Positions 43,271 to 55,930 are shown, counted from the stretch's first letter. The stretch is 64,000 nt of DNA from Fallopia convolvulus (GCA_964016875.1 OZ024727.1:10846091-10910090), one strand, 5' to 3'. Notes: generated by a model not told the origin, from the sequence alone. Numbers and translations are program-made.

Positions 43271-43880
43271 TCGACTGATACATACCTTTGTTGTGCTTCC
43301 TTTTATTTTTGCTCTTAATCTTTGGAGACTTTGCCATCTAATTAACATAACACACATTAGTGCAAAACTACAACATCATGTCTTATACAAAATCAATTTC
43401 AAAAAACCGTAAATGACCATACGAAAGATTTTTGAACTCGTTTTCCCCAAACTCAACAACATGCAACATAACTCTCATCAAATGCGTCTCATCTATAATC
43501 CACACCAAACACTATACCCTACTTTTGGGAACTGATTACTAAGTAAACCCTAAATTTTTCTGACTTACAAACAAATTAGGGCCAATTTCTATCAATACTT
43601 GAAGAATGATCCCTAAAATTAAGAAAAATCCTTCAAATCGCATCCACTGAACTGTAAAAATATATATACAGTACGAAGGGATATTTGTGTGCAAAAAACG
43701 GCGATTTTACTGAATAATTCGCACAATCACAAAAAAAAATTGCATAATCAATAAGCTTGTTACCGAATCTTGAAGATGGACCTTGAAATTGAAGAAGACG
43801 ACTAGAAATCGCTATCGGTTGCATTGAATATAGAGAGAGAAGACGAACGGTTTTGAATATGGAGAGAAATAATGAAGCCC
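43271..43880 (-). other. Possible broken first exons of a transposon gene
   Basis: On the minus strand, an ATG near 43822 opens MQPIAISSRLLQFQGPSS followed by a GT donor-like word. A second short frame near 43336 reads MAKSPKIKSKNKRKHNK and ends at GTATG. The splice-like ends and the basic second piece suggest the 5' part of a transposon or host gene, but no domain is visible. Downstream on that strand lies the TTATTCAA array. Confidence 0.25.
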
Positions 43881-45278
43881 GAAATTATTGGGAGCAATTT
43901 TCTGATTTGGATAGAGAATACCCAAAAATAACGTGCTAGGACTAGATACAATGTTTCTCCCCATCTCTTTACAATGCACCTTTTTTATTTTAAATCAGAA
44001 TGTTCAATGTATCTAATCTAATGGCTGGGTTTTAACCACATGATTTACTCTAAGAAGACATTTCACTTGAGCACTCTATTTGTGTCGCTTAACTAAAAGA
44101 ATGATATATCAATGGAGTTTAATGATGTACATGTCAGTAAATTGTTTTTTTTTTCCGCTCATGAGCTCGAGAGGAAAGGAAACATTGTCAATCGACAAGT
44201 TTCGATCGGTTTAAAATTCTATTGACCTTTTTACAGAATTATTGAACCATAAGAAGTTTTAAAAACTTGGTCAAGAGATTGGAACGTGCTCACCCCAAGA
44301 AATTCTTTGAAGGTGTTAAACTCAAGGGGTATTATACGTGTTGCATTTTTTTTTCTCTCGTTTTTGTTTTCATCTTAGTGGGATTTTCTTGACAAGATTT
44401 TTAATAACGTAACATTACCAAGACATATAATAAAAAGTTCACGGTTGTACAATTGTACTCCCTTCCCCTTGTCCAAAATTATCTTCAACCGATTTTATTC
44501 TTGGTAAATTTCGAACAAGGCAATATATACCCAGATCCCTGTAACATCTATGAAGGAGTGTGGTAAACTATTTAATTAGGTGAAAATCTACCTTTCTATT
44601 GTACTTTCATGATTTTCAGAACGGTTTTTTCTATCCTATGCCCTTAAGATTGCTCTTTTTAGAAACTAAAACCCTATTTGGAAACTAATGAGCTCGTAAA
44701 AAAATTCTTAAATTTTAAATAAATACAAATCACAAACCTATTTCTATTTTAAGTATCTTACCATAGGTTAGAAAAATCGTTTTCCCAAATAGGACTTTGA
44801 CTTATTGTGCCTAGCCTCTCCTATAAATAAAAGGCATATCAAAGTATGTACAATTAATTCTACAATCTTATTTTTAAATTTTAACTATTTCATAATGGAT
44901 TTGTCAATTGGGTCGGATTGCGCCAATCATATTACATAACCCAAATTTCAATAAGGCAATATATACTTAAATTCCTGAAACATCTATGAAAGGTGAGTAT
45001 TCATAAGGATAGTATAAACTATTGTAATTAGGTGAAAATCTACCCTTTTTGAATAAAAATGGTGATTCATTTATATATAAGTTAGCTAATAATTACAAGA
45101 AGTTACATTTAGGCATCCCTAGAATTACATAGGTTTATTTAGACCAAATCTACCTTTGTATTGTACTTACTTGATTTTTCATAAAGTTGACTTTGACTTA
45201 TTGTACCTAGCCTCTCTTAATAAATAGATCCATATCAAATCACAAAATGACAATCGTTTAATACTTTTTTAATAAAGG
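43881..45278. repeat. Intergenic DNA with a ~440-bp direct repeat pair
   Basis: No gene. About 44508-44880 and 44947-45240 share AAGGCAATATATAC, then GAAACATCTATGAA or GTAACATCTATGAA, then TTAGGTGAAAATCTACC, then GACTTTGACTTATTGT and CCTAGCCTCTC. One part (about 44630-44790) also matches 26308-26470. The unit appears to be a dispersed repeat that has duplicated locally. Confidence 0.6.
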
Positions 45279-45815
45279 ACGTAACAAATGCAGAAATCCG
45301 CACGTTGATTTTTAGTATAGGAAAAAATAAATTTCTAGGACCAGATGGTATGATAGTTGAATTTTATCAAAAATACTGGACGATTTTAGGACCATTAGTT
45401 ATAAAAGCAGTGAAAGCTTTTTTCAACTCGAGTTTCATTCTAAAAGAAATAAACCATACATTCATCACTTTAATTCCAAAATCCGAAAACCCGTCATTTG
45501 TAAACCAATACTGACCCATTAGTCCGTGTTCTACTATTTATACAATTATCGCTAAAATCATGGCAGAGAGGCTAATGACACTGCTACCAAAATTATTCAT
45601 CCATTACAAAGTGCCTTTGTAGCAAATCGTGCAATTCAAGACAACGTTCTTATAGCACATGAAGTGTTCCATTCTTTCCGCCAAAAGAAAAAGACAAATC
45701 TAGATGGGTGGCAATTAAATTGGACATGGAAAAAGTCAATGATAGAGTGGACTAGCAATTCCTATTCACGATAATAGAAAAATTAGGATTCCATCCAAAA
45801 TTCATAACTTGGATC
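45279..45815 (+). pseudogene. L1-type LINE reverse transcriptase fragment
   Basis: With frameshifts the plus strand reads GKNKFLGPDGMIVEFYQKYW, ILKEINHTFITLIPKSENPS, an IIAKIMAERL word, then FVANRAIQDNVLIAHEVFHS and WVAIKLDMEKVNDRVDW-like text. These are the palm segments of plant L1 reverse transcriptases (PGPDG, LIPK, Y.PISL, QSAFV..R.I.DN). It stops before the FADD active site, so it is a short dead fragment. Confidence 0.82.
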
Positions 45816-46009
45816 CCCAAATCCTTAGGGATTGGGCTTTTAAGGATTTTAGACTATTTTTTGGGTTCAATAGAATCTCTATTCTTGTTCCCATTATAAA
45901 ACAATTCTCCAAAACACGTCCCAAATTTAGAGTGATCTCCAAATCCCAAAATCCTCTATTTTTCTTTTCTTTTTTTTCTTTTATATTTGAAAAGATAAAT
46001 AAAATAAAA

Positions 46010-46136
46010 AGGGGTATTCTTTCTTCCATAATAGAACCACTATGACCTCTTCTTGAACTTTGGTTGGCTTGACCTTTTTGTTCCATTTGAGCAAGCAAAA
46101 ATTCTTAATATTCATTGTCAATATTGTCAACGAGAT
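46010..46136 (-). pseudogene. Possible PIF/Harbinger transposase scrap
   Basis: The minus strand reads ARRSLASRYLVDN, then LLAQMEQKGQANQSSRRGHS and GSIMEERI. The SRRGH.GSI segment resembles the start of plant PIF/Harbinger transposases just before the NRDR..GH.RL.NDYF region. Only about 40 residues are visible and the following part is not similar, so this is tentative. Confidence 0.35.
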
Positions 46137-46406
46137 ATCGACTAGCCAATGAACGACGAGCTATAAAATTTATTTTTTCAAATTGAGACAAAGATAAAAG
46201 TAATGATTGTATGAATGAAATAAGAAAAGGGTTGATATTTATATAAAAAATGTAAATATTTTATTTCCTTATTAATCAAATAATAAATAATTTATTATTT
46301 ATTAAATTAAGATATATTATAGAATATTTTTATTTTATTTGCTTATAAATCGAAAAAGAAATATTTTATCATTTATTAGGTTAAGATTTATAATTCTTTT
46401 CAATAA
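46137..46406. other. AT-rich spacer before duplication copy B
   Basis: No gene. TAATTTATTATTTATTAAATT-like AT runs and two similar words, TTAGGTTAAGATTTATAA and TTAAATTAAGATATATTA, lie just before the duplicated segment starts near 46407. Confidence 0.5.
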
Positions 46407-47208
46407 ATGCATTCGTTCCTTTTCTTTGATATCCTTTCCTGATATTCATGATACTCTTCAAAGAATGGAGAAAACTCATTCAGCAAATTATCAAATTCTC
46501 TTTGATTACATACCCATTACAACATTTTTCTCAAAATAATCCTCTATCTAATGGCCTACAAAAGTACAAATAAGTTCCATCATCTTCTTTACTTTGGTAG
46601 ATACGAAAAGCCCTATATATAATAAGTGTTTCCATTAATTCCCCCCCTCTCGACACACATCAAAATCACCCCCTGCAACCTTACTAAATAAAACCCATCA
46701 AATTTCTCTATTCTCCCTCCTCATTTCAATTCTTTCAAAGGTGATTTTCCTCTCCCTTTTACCTCTCTTTCCCCCCTTTCCCAACAGTATCTTGTATTGT
46801 CTACCAACAAATTAAAGTTGCCTTTGGTTCACCCTTTTTCTGTGCAAATTATTGTCTGTTTGTGCATTTTTTTTAAATTGCGGTATTACATTCTTGTTCT
46901 TGGCTGCTGACCTTAGAAGCCCAAGCCAAAACTCTAATCTTCTTCTTCAACTTGGTTGATAGTTTTTAAAAGAAAAAATACTGCCCTTTTCGTACTTTGA
47001 TCCTTCATAGACACTAAAGAAGAAGAGGATTAAGAGACTGGAATTCGTTTCACACATCACACACATTAAAGTTTACACATGTTAACTTCTCTGCTTTTGG
47101 AATCCATTTTTCCTGGGTTCTCACTGAATATCTTTCTGTTTCATCAATACCCAGATTGGCCTAAGAGTAAATTGTCCATCTAAGTCACAGAATTCAGCAG
47201 AACAAGAA
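46407..47208 (+). promoter_or_regulatory. Promoter and 5' leader of nucleoside hydrolase copy B
   Basis: The TATA-like CCTATATATAATAAG at about 46612 corresponds to that of copy A. The CT-rich leader (46690-46790) is shared. The upstream ATG seen in copy A is absent here (CACATCAAAATC in its place). Confidence 0.5.
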
Positions 47209-50200
47209 ATGGTGTTCAAGAATCAAACATGCGTTTTGGTTATTCTAATCACATTGATCATGGGAGTATCAAGGAATTTGCATGGTGTGACGGGTCAACC
47301 GCACCATATACTTCTGGATACTGATGTTGACACTGATGATTTCCTTGCTCTTTTGTACCTCTTGAAGCTTAACAGATCAGAATTTGATGTGAAGGTGTGT
47401 GAATTTTCAGCTTCTTCTATAGTTCTTGCAATTTGAGGTCCATTTTTCTGTTTTTTTTTCCTTCCCCTTTTGATTCATATGCCAAAGTGTTGCTACTTTT
47501 CAACTATAGTGGTCTTCAATAGTAACTCCCAATATGTGTGGTTCTGGGCAGTTTTGTGATTTTAATATGTTCTGGTGGGAGGATGTTTAAGTTTGTTTAT
47601 GGGCTATGGACTAAATTCATTTAGGTGTCATGTTCTGATTTATAGACAAGTCTATAATATATATGATCATTTTAACTGTTTTCCTCCCAAGATTAGTGCA
47701 TATCAGCATTTTAACATAACCAATCAAACTCTGTTTGGAATTATGGTATAAACAAAGACTTTAAAGACTAAACTCTGTTTGGAATTATGGGAAATAAAAT
47801 GCAGGGTGTGACAATAAACAGCAATGGCTGGTCAAATGCAGGGCATGCGGTGAACCATGTTTACGACCTACTTTTCATGATGGGACGAGACGACATTCCT
47901 GTTGGCGTAGGAGGCGAAGGTGGCATTACTCAAGATGGAACTATCCTCCCTAATGTTGGTGGATTTCTACCATTAATTGAACAGGTACACATTTTCTTAC
48001 AAGAATATATTGGTACTACTTTTGAGATACTGAACTTTCTAGATGACTTGCTTTAAATCCTGCAGGGGATGACAACAGCAGGGTATTGTCGATACCGACA
48101 AGCCATTCCAGTAGGACCGAGGGGTTTACTTGATATTGACACGAATTTTGGCATTCGAAAAGCATTTCTCCCTCAGGTGAGTGCATTTTTTTCCGGCTTG
48201 ATGGTAGTTAAGAGTAGTTTAACGACACTATATTTCTCGCTTGACCAGTACCTTATGATTCTAAGACATCATGAACACTTTTCATGGGAAAAAATGATCA
48301 TAATGGCCTTCTCTGCTATTTAAAATTTCAGGGAACCAGGAAATATGTTCCTCTTGAACAGGCTACAGCTCAGCAGGTTATGATAGATGTGATCTCACAA
48401 GGTCCAACCACAGTTCTCTTGATAGGGGCGCATACAAATTTCGCAGTTTTCTTGATGAGCAATCCTCAACTCAAGAAGAATGTTGAGCATATTTATGTTA
48501 TGGGTGGGAGCGTAGGAGCAAACAATCCGGATTGCTGTCGTGACAAAGCAAGCTCAGCTTGCCAACCTAACATGTGTGGTGATCCTGGCAACATCTTCAC
48601 AGCTTATTCTACCAATCCATATGCAGAATACAACATTTTTGGTGATCCATTTGCTGCATACCAAGTAAGAAAGTAACATTTTTGGTATTTCTTGTTCTAA
48701 TGTTTTTTTTGGATAGCAAAATAATTTTTGGTGAGATTGTAGGTGCTCCATTCAGGAATTCCAGTCACACTTGTTCCTTTAGACGCGACCAACACTATTC
48801 CTATAACTAAGAATTTTCTTCATGCATTAGAACAAAACCAAAGGACTTATGAAGCACAATATTGTTTCAAGTCCCTAAATATGGTTCGTGATACTTTGCC
48901 GAATGACCAATTCTATGAGGTACTCGGTAAACTTCTCCTAATCTAACAACATTTAACAATTAGTACACAAATCATCTTGATTGTACTGATGCCATGGTAT
49001 AAATCTTGACAGAACTTCTACATGTGGGATTCTTTCACAGCTGGTGTGGCAATATCGATTATGAAGAATAATAAACTGAATGGAGAAAACGAGTTTTCTG
49101 AAATGGAGTACATGAACATTACTGTGATCACATCAAACAAACCATATGGAATATCAGATGGATCAAATCCATTTTTTGATGGCCGCCAAACGCCATGGTT
49201 TCATCTAAAGAATGGTGGGGTTCACAGTGGTCATGTTCAAACAGGACTTAGAGATCCATTTTGCCTTGTTGAACATGGCAGAGGGAGATGTGAGGTACTT
49301 GCTCTTTCATTCTTTTATCTTATCTTTCAAATTCAAATCACAAGCTTACAATTAATTCATTTTAATAGGATGGTTATACAAAGGAGGTTGTTGGATCAGA
49401 AGCGGTTCGTGTTCTTGTTGCAACACGGGCTAAGCCAAACCGGGATCCAAGAAGCCCATTCAACAAAGAATTCCTCAATAGTTTCTTGGAGGTAAGTTTT
49501 TAAAACGAGATCATCTTTTTTATGACCAAGCAGAAAGAAAATAATATGTCTGCTTCTCATAGAAGATCAGATTCTATACGCAGGATTATGTCCCATATGC
49601 AGGTCATAAACCAGCCCCAGCAGTCCGGGAGGTTCAACATTACCACACAATTCCCTTTTCATAAGCAAATCCTATACAAACCCAATTTCGGATCAAGAAA
49701 GTTGGGAAAGCCGGTTGTTTTCGACATGGATATGGACGCTGGTGATTTCCTGGCTCTTTTCTATCTCCTAAAAGTGCCTGCAGAAAAACTAGACCTTAAG
49801 GTAGTCTTGCCTCTCTTTTTTTTTCAGTTTAAAACACATTGACTTAAACTTTTGTGTCAGAAGGTGAATCTTGAACTTTTAAATATGATAAAACCCAACA
49901 TCTTAACAAGAAAAGTGAGGGTCAAACCATGCACACACTGGTTAAGCTTTTGTGTTAGAACGTGAATCTCAAACTTATAATATTAAAATGATAAAGCCGA
50001 ATGTTTTGACATTTCTTGCTATTTTTCAGGCTATATTGGTGACTCCAACTGGGTGGGCTAGTGCAGCAACTATAGATGTTGTATATGATCTACTTCATAT
50101 GATGGGAAGAGACGACATCCCAGTTGGCTTGGGAGACTTCTTTGCTATGAACCAATCTGATTCGGGTTCTGCTGTTGGTGACTGCAAGTACTCCAAAGCA

Positions 50201-51501
50201 ATCCCACTTGGTAGTGGTGGATTGCTCGACTCAGACACACTTTATGGCCTTGCCCGTAACTTGCCTAAAAGCCCAAGAAGGTCCAACTAATTACCTTAAC
50301 TTTGTTCATTTCAACTTCATCAATAGTAGCTGAATTTTTTTGTTTTGACGTGCAGGTATACAGCAGAGAACTTTGGAAGATATGGTAATACTACAGAAGT
50401 TGAGCTAAAGCAGCCTCAAGCATTAGATGTATGGGAGAAGATAAAGCAAACGAAAGATCCAAAGACCAAGCTCACTATTTTAACTAGTGGACCATTGACT
50501 ACCTTAGCTAAGATTGTCCTTTCAGACAAAGATGCAAGCTCTTTCATCCAGGTTTGGTTGATCATTGTCCTGAAATCATTGAAAGTAAACAAAATTCTTA
50601 GAACGGTTGAAAAATATTTTTTGTTTAACTTGTTGCAGGATGTGTTTGTTGTAGGAGGAAATGTAGATTATGCTACCGAAGAACGTGGAAACACTTTCAC
50701 TATCAGTTCAAATAGCTATTCTGAGCTCAACATGTTTCTTGATCCTGTTGCTGCACAGACTGTGTTCAAGTCAGAACTCAATATCACTCTCATCCCACTC
50801 GGCGTACAGCGTAAGGTTAACTCGTTTGCTGAGATCATGGGCAAGCTGTATGAGACAAAGAAGACACCCGAAGTTCGTTTTGCTAGGCATCTTCTGTCCC
50901 GGTTGCATCGTCTTCAAAAGAAGAGTCGTAGATATCATCATATGGTAAAAAACTATGCTCTACATGTTTAAGGCTAGCTTGATATCATTATGTATTTAAA
51001 GATTGATTTCATTTATTGAGGTCTATTGAACATTTTTATAGGTTTTTCGATGATATTTTCTAAATCAGGGTTCTTAACCTATGCCTTCTCGCATTTACCA
51101 AATTAATTGTAAGAATTGTCAACTCAAAATGGAAAACAGGAAGAGAACAATTTCAAAGTATGTTTCATGTGGTGCAGGATATCTTCTTGGGGGAGATCCT
51201 TGGTCCTGTGATCATGGCAGAAGAGCAATCACTTTTGGATTCAGAATTCAAAGTGAAACCAATCAGTATAATAGCAGTTGGCAATGAATCAGTCGACGGT
51301 CAGATGGTAATTGATAATATGAATGGAAAAAGTGTCAAGGTAATTGAAGAAGTGGATCAAACTGCTTACTATGGCTCATTTGCTAGTCGCCTTGGTGATG
51401 TGAAACAGTCTGCAGTATTGGGAAGCTTTTCCTTGCAGAAAAAGCTATGGAGCACACCACGTCGACACCCTACAATAGAGGAGGAATTCCTTAAAGAATG
51501 A
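47209..51501 (+). CDS. NSH3: Two-domain nucleoside hydrolase (NSH3-like), copy B
   Basis: Same family and layout as copy A. Exons: 47209-47394, 47805-47984, 48066-48176, 48332-48664, 48743-48919, 49013-49294, 49369-49491, 49584-49800, 50030-50280, 50356-50551, 50639-50944, 51178-51501. Domain 1 keeps the full metal-binding motif LLDTDVDTDDFLAL and a conserved-looking GAHTNFAVFLMSNP, where copy A has GAQTNF. Domain 2 is identical to copy A across most of its length, including VVFDMDMDAGDF. Exon 8 carries the same 1-bp insertion (near 49662), so the normal splice form ends after domain 1. The acceptor at 49601-49602 would shorten exon 8 from 217 to 198 bp and restore the frame. Copy B is the better candidate for an active enzyme. 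Confidence 0.86.
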
Positions 51502-51967
51502 TGATTGTCTAAACATACTTGATTTTGTTTTTGGTTCTGCACAGGGAAAGGGTAGAAGACCGAAAAATAGCAATTGCCATTGTGTTTTCAGAAGAATAGG
51601 CAATTAGAGTATCATCAATAGGTTACAGGAAAAATTACACAGGGAATAAAAAGGAAAAGGAATAAATGAAGATAAGATATGATTATATTTCTGTTCTTGT
51701 ATGTTTTTCTCTCTTATTTCCAGAGAAAAGCATTTTCATAAATTGTGTATGGCAGAAACTATAAGCCTTCCTCCACTTCAATTCTATATAAGAGTTCAAG
51801 ATTGGCATGGATAGTAGCATGTTGGACACAGTTTGATTTGTCTGGTCTTTGTATGAGTTTTTTCATATGCCCAATTTGATTTGTCGATCTGTTTGTCTCT
51901 TGGATGATTGAACTTGTAAAATGCCAACTCATTAGATGCCCACTGTCATTTCCTGTTTGCTGCTCTT

Positions 51968-52377
51968 ACACTTCTCAATGCTGCAAACTATCAACTGATT
52001 TGGATTTTTTTTTTTTTTTTTCAAAAAAAAGAAGAGGAGAGAAAGAGTAAATTTAATCCTTGATTGTTCTCCAAAATTTTCACTCCTGACTTTACCTCGC
52101 TTGAGACTTACAAGGACATTATAAATAACAATGACATTACACTTGATTATCATTTGGAGAACATGAAAAGCTACTACATCCTGTGAGTTTACAAGCAAAC
52201 CATGAAACATTACAAGCTCAAGAAAATAAAAGCACTAAACAGTTTAACACAACCTAGAAGTATTTCACAAGCTAGATACAATCTTTCAATCGCATCGTAG
52301 TCGTCAAGTAACAGAGGTTTCCTCCAGATTTCTTCAGCAAATACACATAATAGATAATATTTGACTAAGTTTGGAGC
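51968..52377 (-). other. 3' region of the phosphotransfer gene and spacer
   Basis: Between the duplication end and the stop codon of the minus-strand gene. A T run then A run at 52007-52030 and mostly non-coding DNA. Part of it should be the 3' UTR of the gene at 52378-53760. Confidence 0.45.
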
Positions 52378-53760
52378 TTAGCTGGCTTTGGAAGATAGCT
52401 CCACAGAAGGGATTGACCCACCAGCAGCCACAATCTGTTGCCCCATCTGCACCCAATCAATGGTTCAGGATTTTAGCATGAATTTTAGACTGTCAAATGT
52501 CAATCCAAATTTTATGATCAGATCTGTTGCAGATTCCAGTAAATTTTTTCATATCTCAAGTCTTATAAAAGCATAATCTTAAGGGCTCTCACCATCAGCA
52601 ATTTCTGGAGGTTCTCCTTTATAAGAAAATACTCCTGCTTCACTTGCTGCAGACAAGCTCTACACCTGCAAGTTCCAAGAGAAGGTACTCCTTTATGTCT
52701 TTGAAGTTTGGTCATCATAGAAAATGAAATTCCAATTTTGGTTTTTTCAAATTGTACATATAGTTTGAAAGGCACAATTTACTTTTTGACTAATTAAGAA
52801 GCTTTAAAGGGTTTATTAGGAAGAGATAATTCACAAAGGAGGTTATAGAGACTGACGATTGAGCGTCTCGGATCTCGCAAAAACCGCGGAAGGTGATGCA
52901 GGCATTCTTTACCCTCTGTGCTCCTATGCTGCAAAGAGAAGCATTAAGTCAAGAACACGCACAAAGTCATTGATCAATTTCAAATCCACTTTCTCCTATT
53001 CCAAACTGAATTCATCATTCCAAGTACATGGCTAAATTTGAACTAATAACTTTGGATATATCCCAAAAGGGCCCCTCTTTTCTCACAGGTCAATTTCTAG
53101 AAATGAATCCATATCATTATCAATACATACCAGCTGTATAAAATGTGAAATAGAGAGTAAAATCCCAGTAAGACAAATTTTTAGTGGGAAAAAACATAAT
53201 TGGAAAGAGATTGGATCTTCAGATGTTGAATTAACTATACCTAGAACTGCTTCCCTTGAGCTGATGAACATGAGCATCCACCTTCTTAAAATCCACAATT
53301 TGTTCATTTCTACATATATAGAGAGGCAGAGAGAAATCAGTGAAAACAAAAAAACAGAGAAATAAAAAAAAAGAGGGAAGAAAGATTGTTGCTTACAGAG
53401 TAAGGGTTAGATCATTGAGAATCCTCTCAGAATCATCAAAGAAAACAGACACAACCTCCACAACGAAATCTGGGTTGGATTCATCTTCCAGCTCCTCAAG
53501 CTGAGTGTACTGATTGTCCAAGAACCCCTTCAAATCCCCAATCCCATAAAAATTGGAAACCAAAAAAGGAAAAAGTCAACACCACACACAAAATAAATAA
53601 AAAACATGAGCTAATAACTATAACACGTATTGGCAGATCACTGAAATCCACTATGAAGTATGAAGTATGATTGCCAAGATCGTATTTTTCTTTGTCTAAC
53701 CTGATCAAACAGAAATTTCTTGTGCTGAAGAAATTGGCCCACCATCTCGTTGAGTCCCAT
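52378..53760 (-). CDS. AHP: Histidine-containing phosphotransfer protein (AHP-like)
   Basis: Relay protein of cytokinin two-component signalling. It takes a phosphoryl group from sensor-kinase receiver domains and passes it to response regulators, moving between cytosol and nucleus. Six exons on the minus strand: 53760-53701, 53527-53397, 53309-53241, 52928-52857, 52665-52593, 52446-52378. They give 157 residues, the usual family length of about 150. Residues 21-50 read GFLDNQYTQLEELEDESNPD and FVVEVVSVFF. The phosphorylated His lies in VDAHVHQLKGSSSSIGAQRV, the conserved HQLKGSS motif. The C terminus has CLQQVKQEYFLIKENL and QQIVAAGGSIP. All junctions follow GT-AG and the frame is intact. 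The presence of the His argues for a true, not pseudo, phosphotransfer protein. Confidence 0.92.
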
Positions 53761-54060
53761 CTCTGAGCTGTAATGAAGCGAAACCCTACAGCTAGAAAAT
53801 GGAATAGTGGGTGTATAAAGATGGGGATGAAAGATGCCACAAAGAGAGAACAAGACAAGAAGAAGAAAAGGAAGACGATATAGAAAAGGGGGGTGGGAAA
53901 TAATGAGGGCCTCGAAAGAGAGTATTTGATTAGTTTACGAGAATCTAATCGGAAATGAGCTTTCTTTTGGAAGAAAACAAGATGATGCTGTCTGTAGCAG
54001 CAACTAGCAAGACCCCTCCTCTTTGATTATTTTAGAATCAATCGATTATATATACGCTTT
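53761..54060 (-). promoter_or_regulatory. 5' leader and core promoter of the AHP-like gene
   Basis: On the minus strand a TATATATAATC word (plus 54044-54056) lies about 290 bp upstream of the ATG at 53760. The sequence between is a plausible 5' UTR. No cytokinin response motif was looked for systematically. Confidence 0.5.
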
Positions 54061-55480
54061 ACACTTCTCAATTCTCATCCTTTCCTAATTTAAATTCAGT
54101 AATATGAATAAATCTCGTAAGAAATTCCGTATATGAAATTCAAGATCTCTTCCAAATTTTCATATAAATGGATAGTATTAAACTAGGCTCTATATAGACG
54201 GAGTATCTTTTGATGTGTCAAATAGTTGTTTCTTCTAAATTTTATTTCCTTTTTGTGGTAAGAGGTGATTATACCGTCGTTAAGGTCCCATATTTCTTAG
54301 TGAAGATTGAAGTCTGTGTTTTCCGCATAAAAAAAACTTAGCATAAATTATATAGTATATAATCTCATAAATTATTTCATTTATTGACATATGATTTTGG
54401 ATTGAAATTTCATTGAATTTGTATACTAGGTTTGTTACTCGCACGATCTTTTAGCAGTCCACAGAATTTATCACGGTCAGAGTAGGTTTCGATGTAGGTT
54501 CGTTTCCTGGAATCTTCGGGCTTGCTGGCTAAATGAGTCCGTTTCGGTAATCTATCCAATAAAGGAGCGAACGGTCTCAAAAGTGGTGGTCCGCCAGCCT
54601 TCAGGGATTATTCGACGAAATTGTCGGACTTATGAGCATGTTCAAGCAGCTCACCCAATAAAGGAGTGATCGGTCCAAATGTAACGGTTTGTAAGCCGTC
54701 CTTGTGTCAAATGCTCAGGCAATTATACTTAGTAGGTGTGTTAAGAGTATTTACTATATGGAAAACTTAGACATAAATGGTCTAGTATATAATCTCATAA
54801 GTTACTTTATCTGTTGTCATATGATTTTGAGTTAGAACCCGTTGGATTTAGACTTGTATATTAGTTTGGGCGATTGACTTACATATCGAGCACCTCTGCG
54901 GCTCTGCCCCACCACCAGACCAAGCAAGCTGCCATGAATGGACTCCTACTCCCAGCCAGTAGTTTTTATTTTGCATTTATGATTTGCCCATTTATCATAC
55001 CAATCTGGCCCTATTACTTATCTTGCTCCTTTATTGTAGCTTCAAAATTCCCATTGATTGCTTGAAGAGACATTATGGGACTACCCCAGTCTGGTCTTTT
55101 ATATACTTGATATGCTTGTTGGCCTAAACTTAATCTTCAGTTTGTAGAAAATTGCCACTCAAATATCAATTTTTTATAACAACCTAGTGCATCATATATG
55201 CAAGAGGTCATATATGCTCTCCTCGACTCCTCGTATTGATAACTAATAACTATACTACTTGAATTGATGACAAACTATTCAGCAATATCAAAACTAATGA
55301 CCAATAAAGATGTCTTCTTAAGTCAAAACTTTATTTTATTATTTTTATACTTTTATGTGACTTTATTTCATGTTAATTTTTTTCAATAAAAGAAATAAAT
55401 ATTTTGATGTCAGTCATTTATATCTCGATGGCCTAAAGGCTTATATAATGGACATTTTACCTTTGAATTCTCGATGTGGG
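54061..55480. repeat. Intergenic DNA with two direct repeat pairs
   Basis: No gene. About 54338-54430 and 54768-54862 share AACTTAG(A)CATAAAT, AGTATATAATCTCATAA and TGTCATATGATTTT. Between them CAATAAAGGAG(C/T)GA(A/T)CGGTC occurs at 54557 and 54656, within GC-richer DNA. This looks like a worn element bounded by roughly 95-bp direct repeats. Confidence 0.6.
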
Positions 55481-55719
55481 ACTTATTCTTTCAGATGAAA
55501 ATTAGTGTGGCTCAATTGACACTTGATATCATAATTAAGATAGAAAAGGCCAAGAAGCTAGCTCAAATCACACCATCATGGCAGATTAGTCCAAAAAAGG
55601 CTAGGGAGCATTTTGCTAGATGCAACCCATGTTGCGATTTATGGAGCCTGATTTAGGACTAGGCTGAATAGGAGACAAAGGCGAAAAGAGAAGCGAAGAC
55701 GGAACGAAAGGCCAAACCG
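55481..55719. other. Short spacer, no clear gene
   Basis: A short frame (MWDLFFQMKISVAQ) overlaps GGCTCAATTGACACTTGATATC, but there is no sign of a conserved protein. The 3' part (GCGAAAAGAGAAGCGAAGACG) is purine-rich and leads into GC-rich sequence next to the copia remnant. Confidence 0.4.
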
Positions 55720-55930
55720 CGTGCGCGGGCCAGAGGGCCGCGACCGTGTCCAGAGTAGTAGAATGGAGCATTCAATTGGATAAACCTCTCATTCATTCTT
55801 GATTACTGCTGCATTGTATTTATACATCTTGTGAAACTAGGGTTCTCATGTTATGAGACCGTTGCCTAGATTGGGCCTATTGGGCCTTACATGAGTTGGG
55901 CTAGCTACTACTTCCTACTATCCTCCCACG
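55720..55930 (-). mobile_element. Copia 3' end and LTR-like region
   Basis: On the minus strand, GTGGGAGGATAGTAGG (about 55931-55916) is a polypurine-like tract after the RNase H frame. The following ~200 bp contain GGCCCAATAGGCCCAATC, then a TATA-like GTATAAATACAATG (plus 55815-55828). This is the layout of a short copia LTR, but its edges and partner are not found. Confidence 0.5.

Larger units (their letters stand above)
46407..51967 (+). repeat. Segmental duplication, copy B (nucleoside hydrolase locus)
   Basis: The partner of 17992-23372. Upstream and in introns 1-5 it differs from copy A by substitutions and indels; intron 1 is 410 bp here against 245 bp in copy A. From exon 6 to the stop the two are collinear at a constant offset of 28,586 bp. 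Confidence 0.92.

Noticed and set aside
53496..53858. A 120-codon minus-strand ORF overlapping the first exons of the AHP-like gene
   Set aside because: It reads through intron 1 in another frame; the spliced AHP-like frame with family motifs explains the region.
54480..54720. Possible structured RNA or tRNA-like gene in the GC-richer patch with repeated CAATAAAGGAG
   Set aside because: No cloverleaf or A/B box could be built, and the patch sits between direct repeats, so a transposon remnant is more likely.
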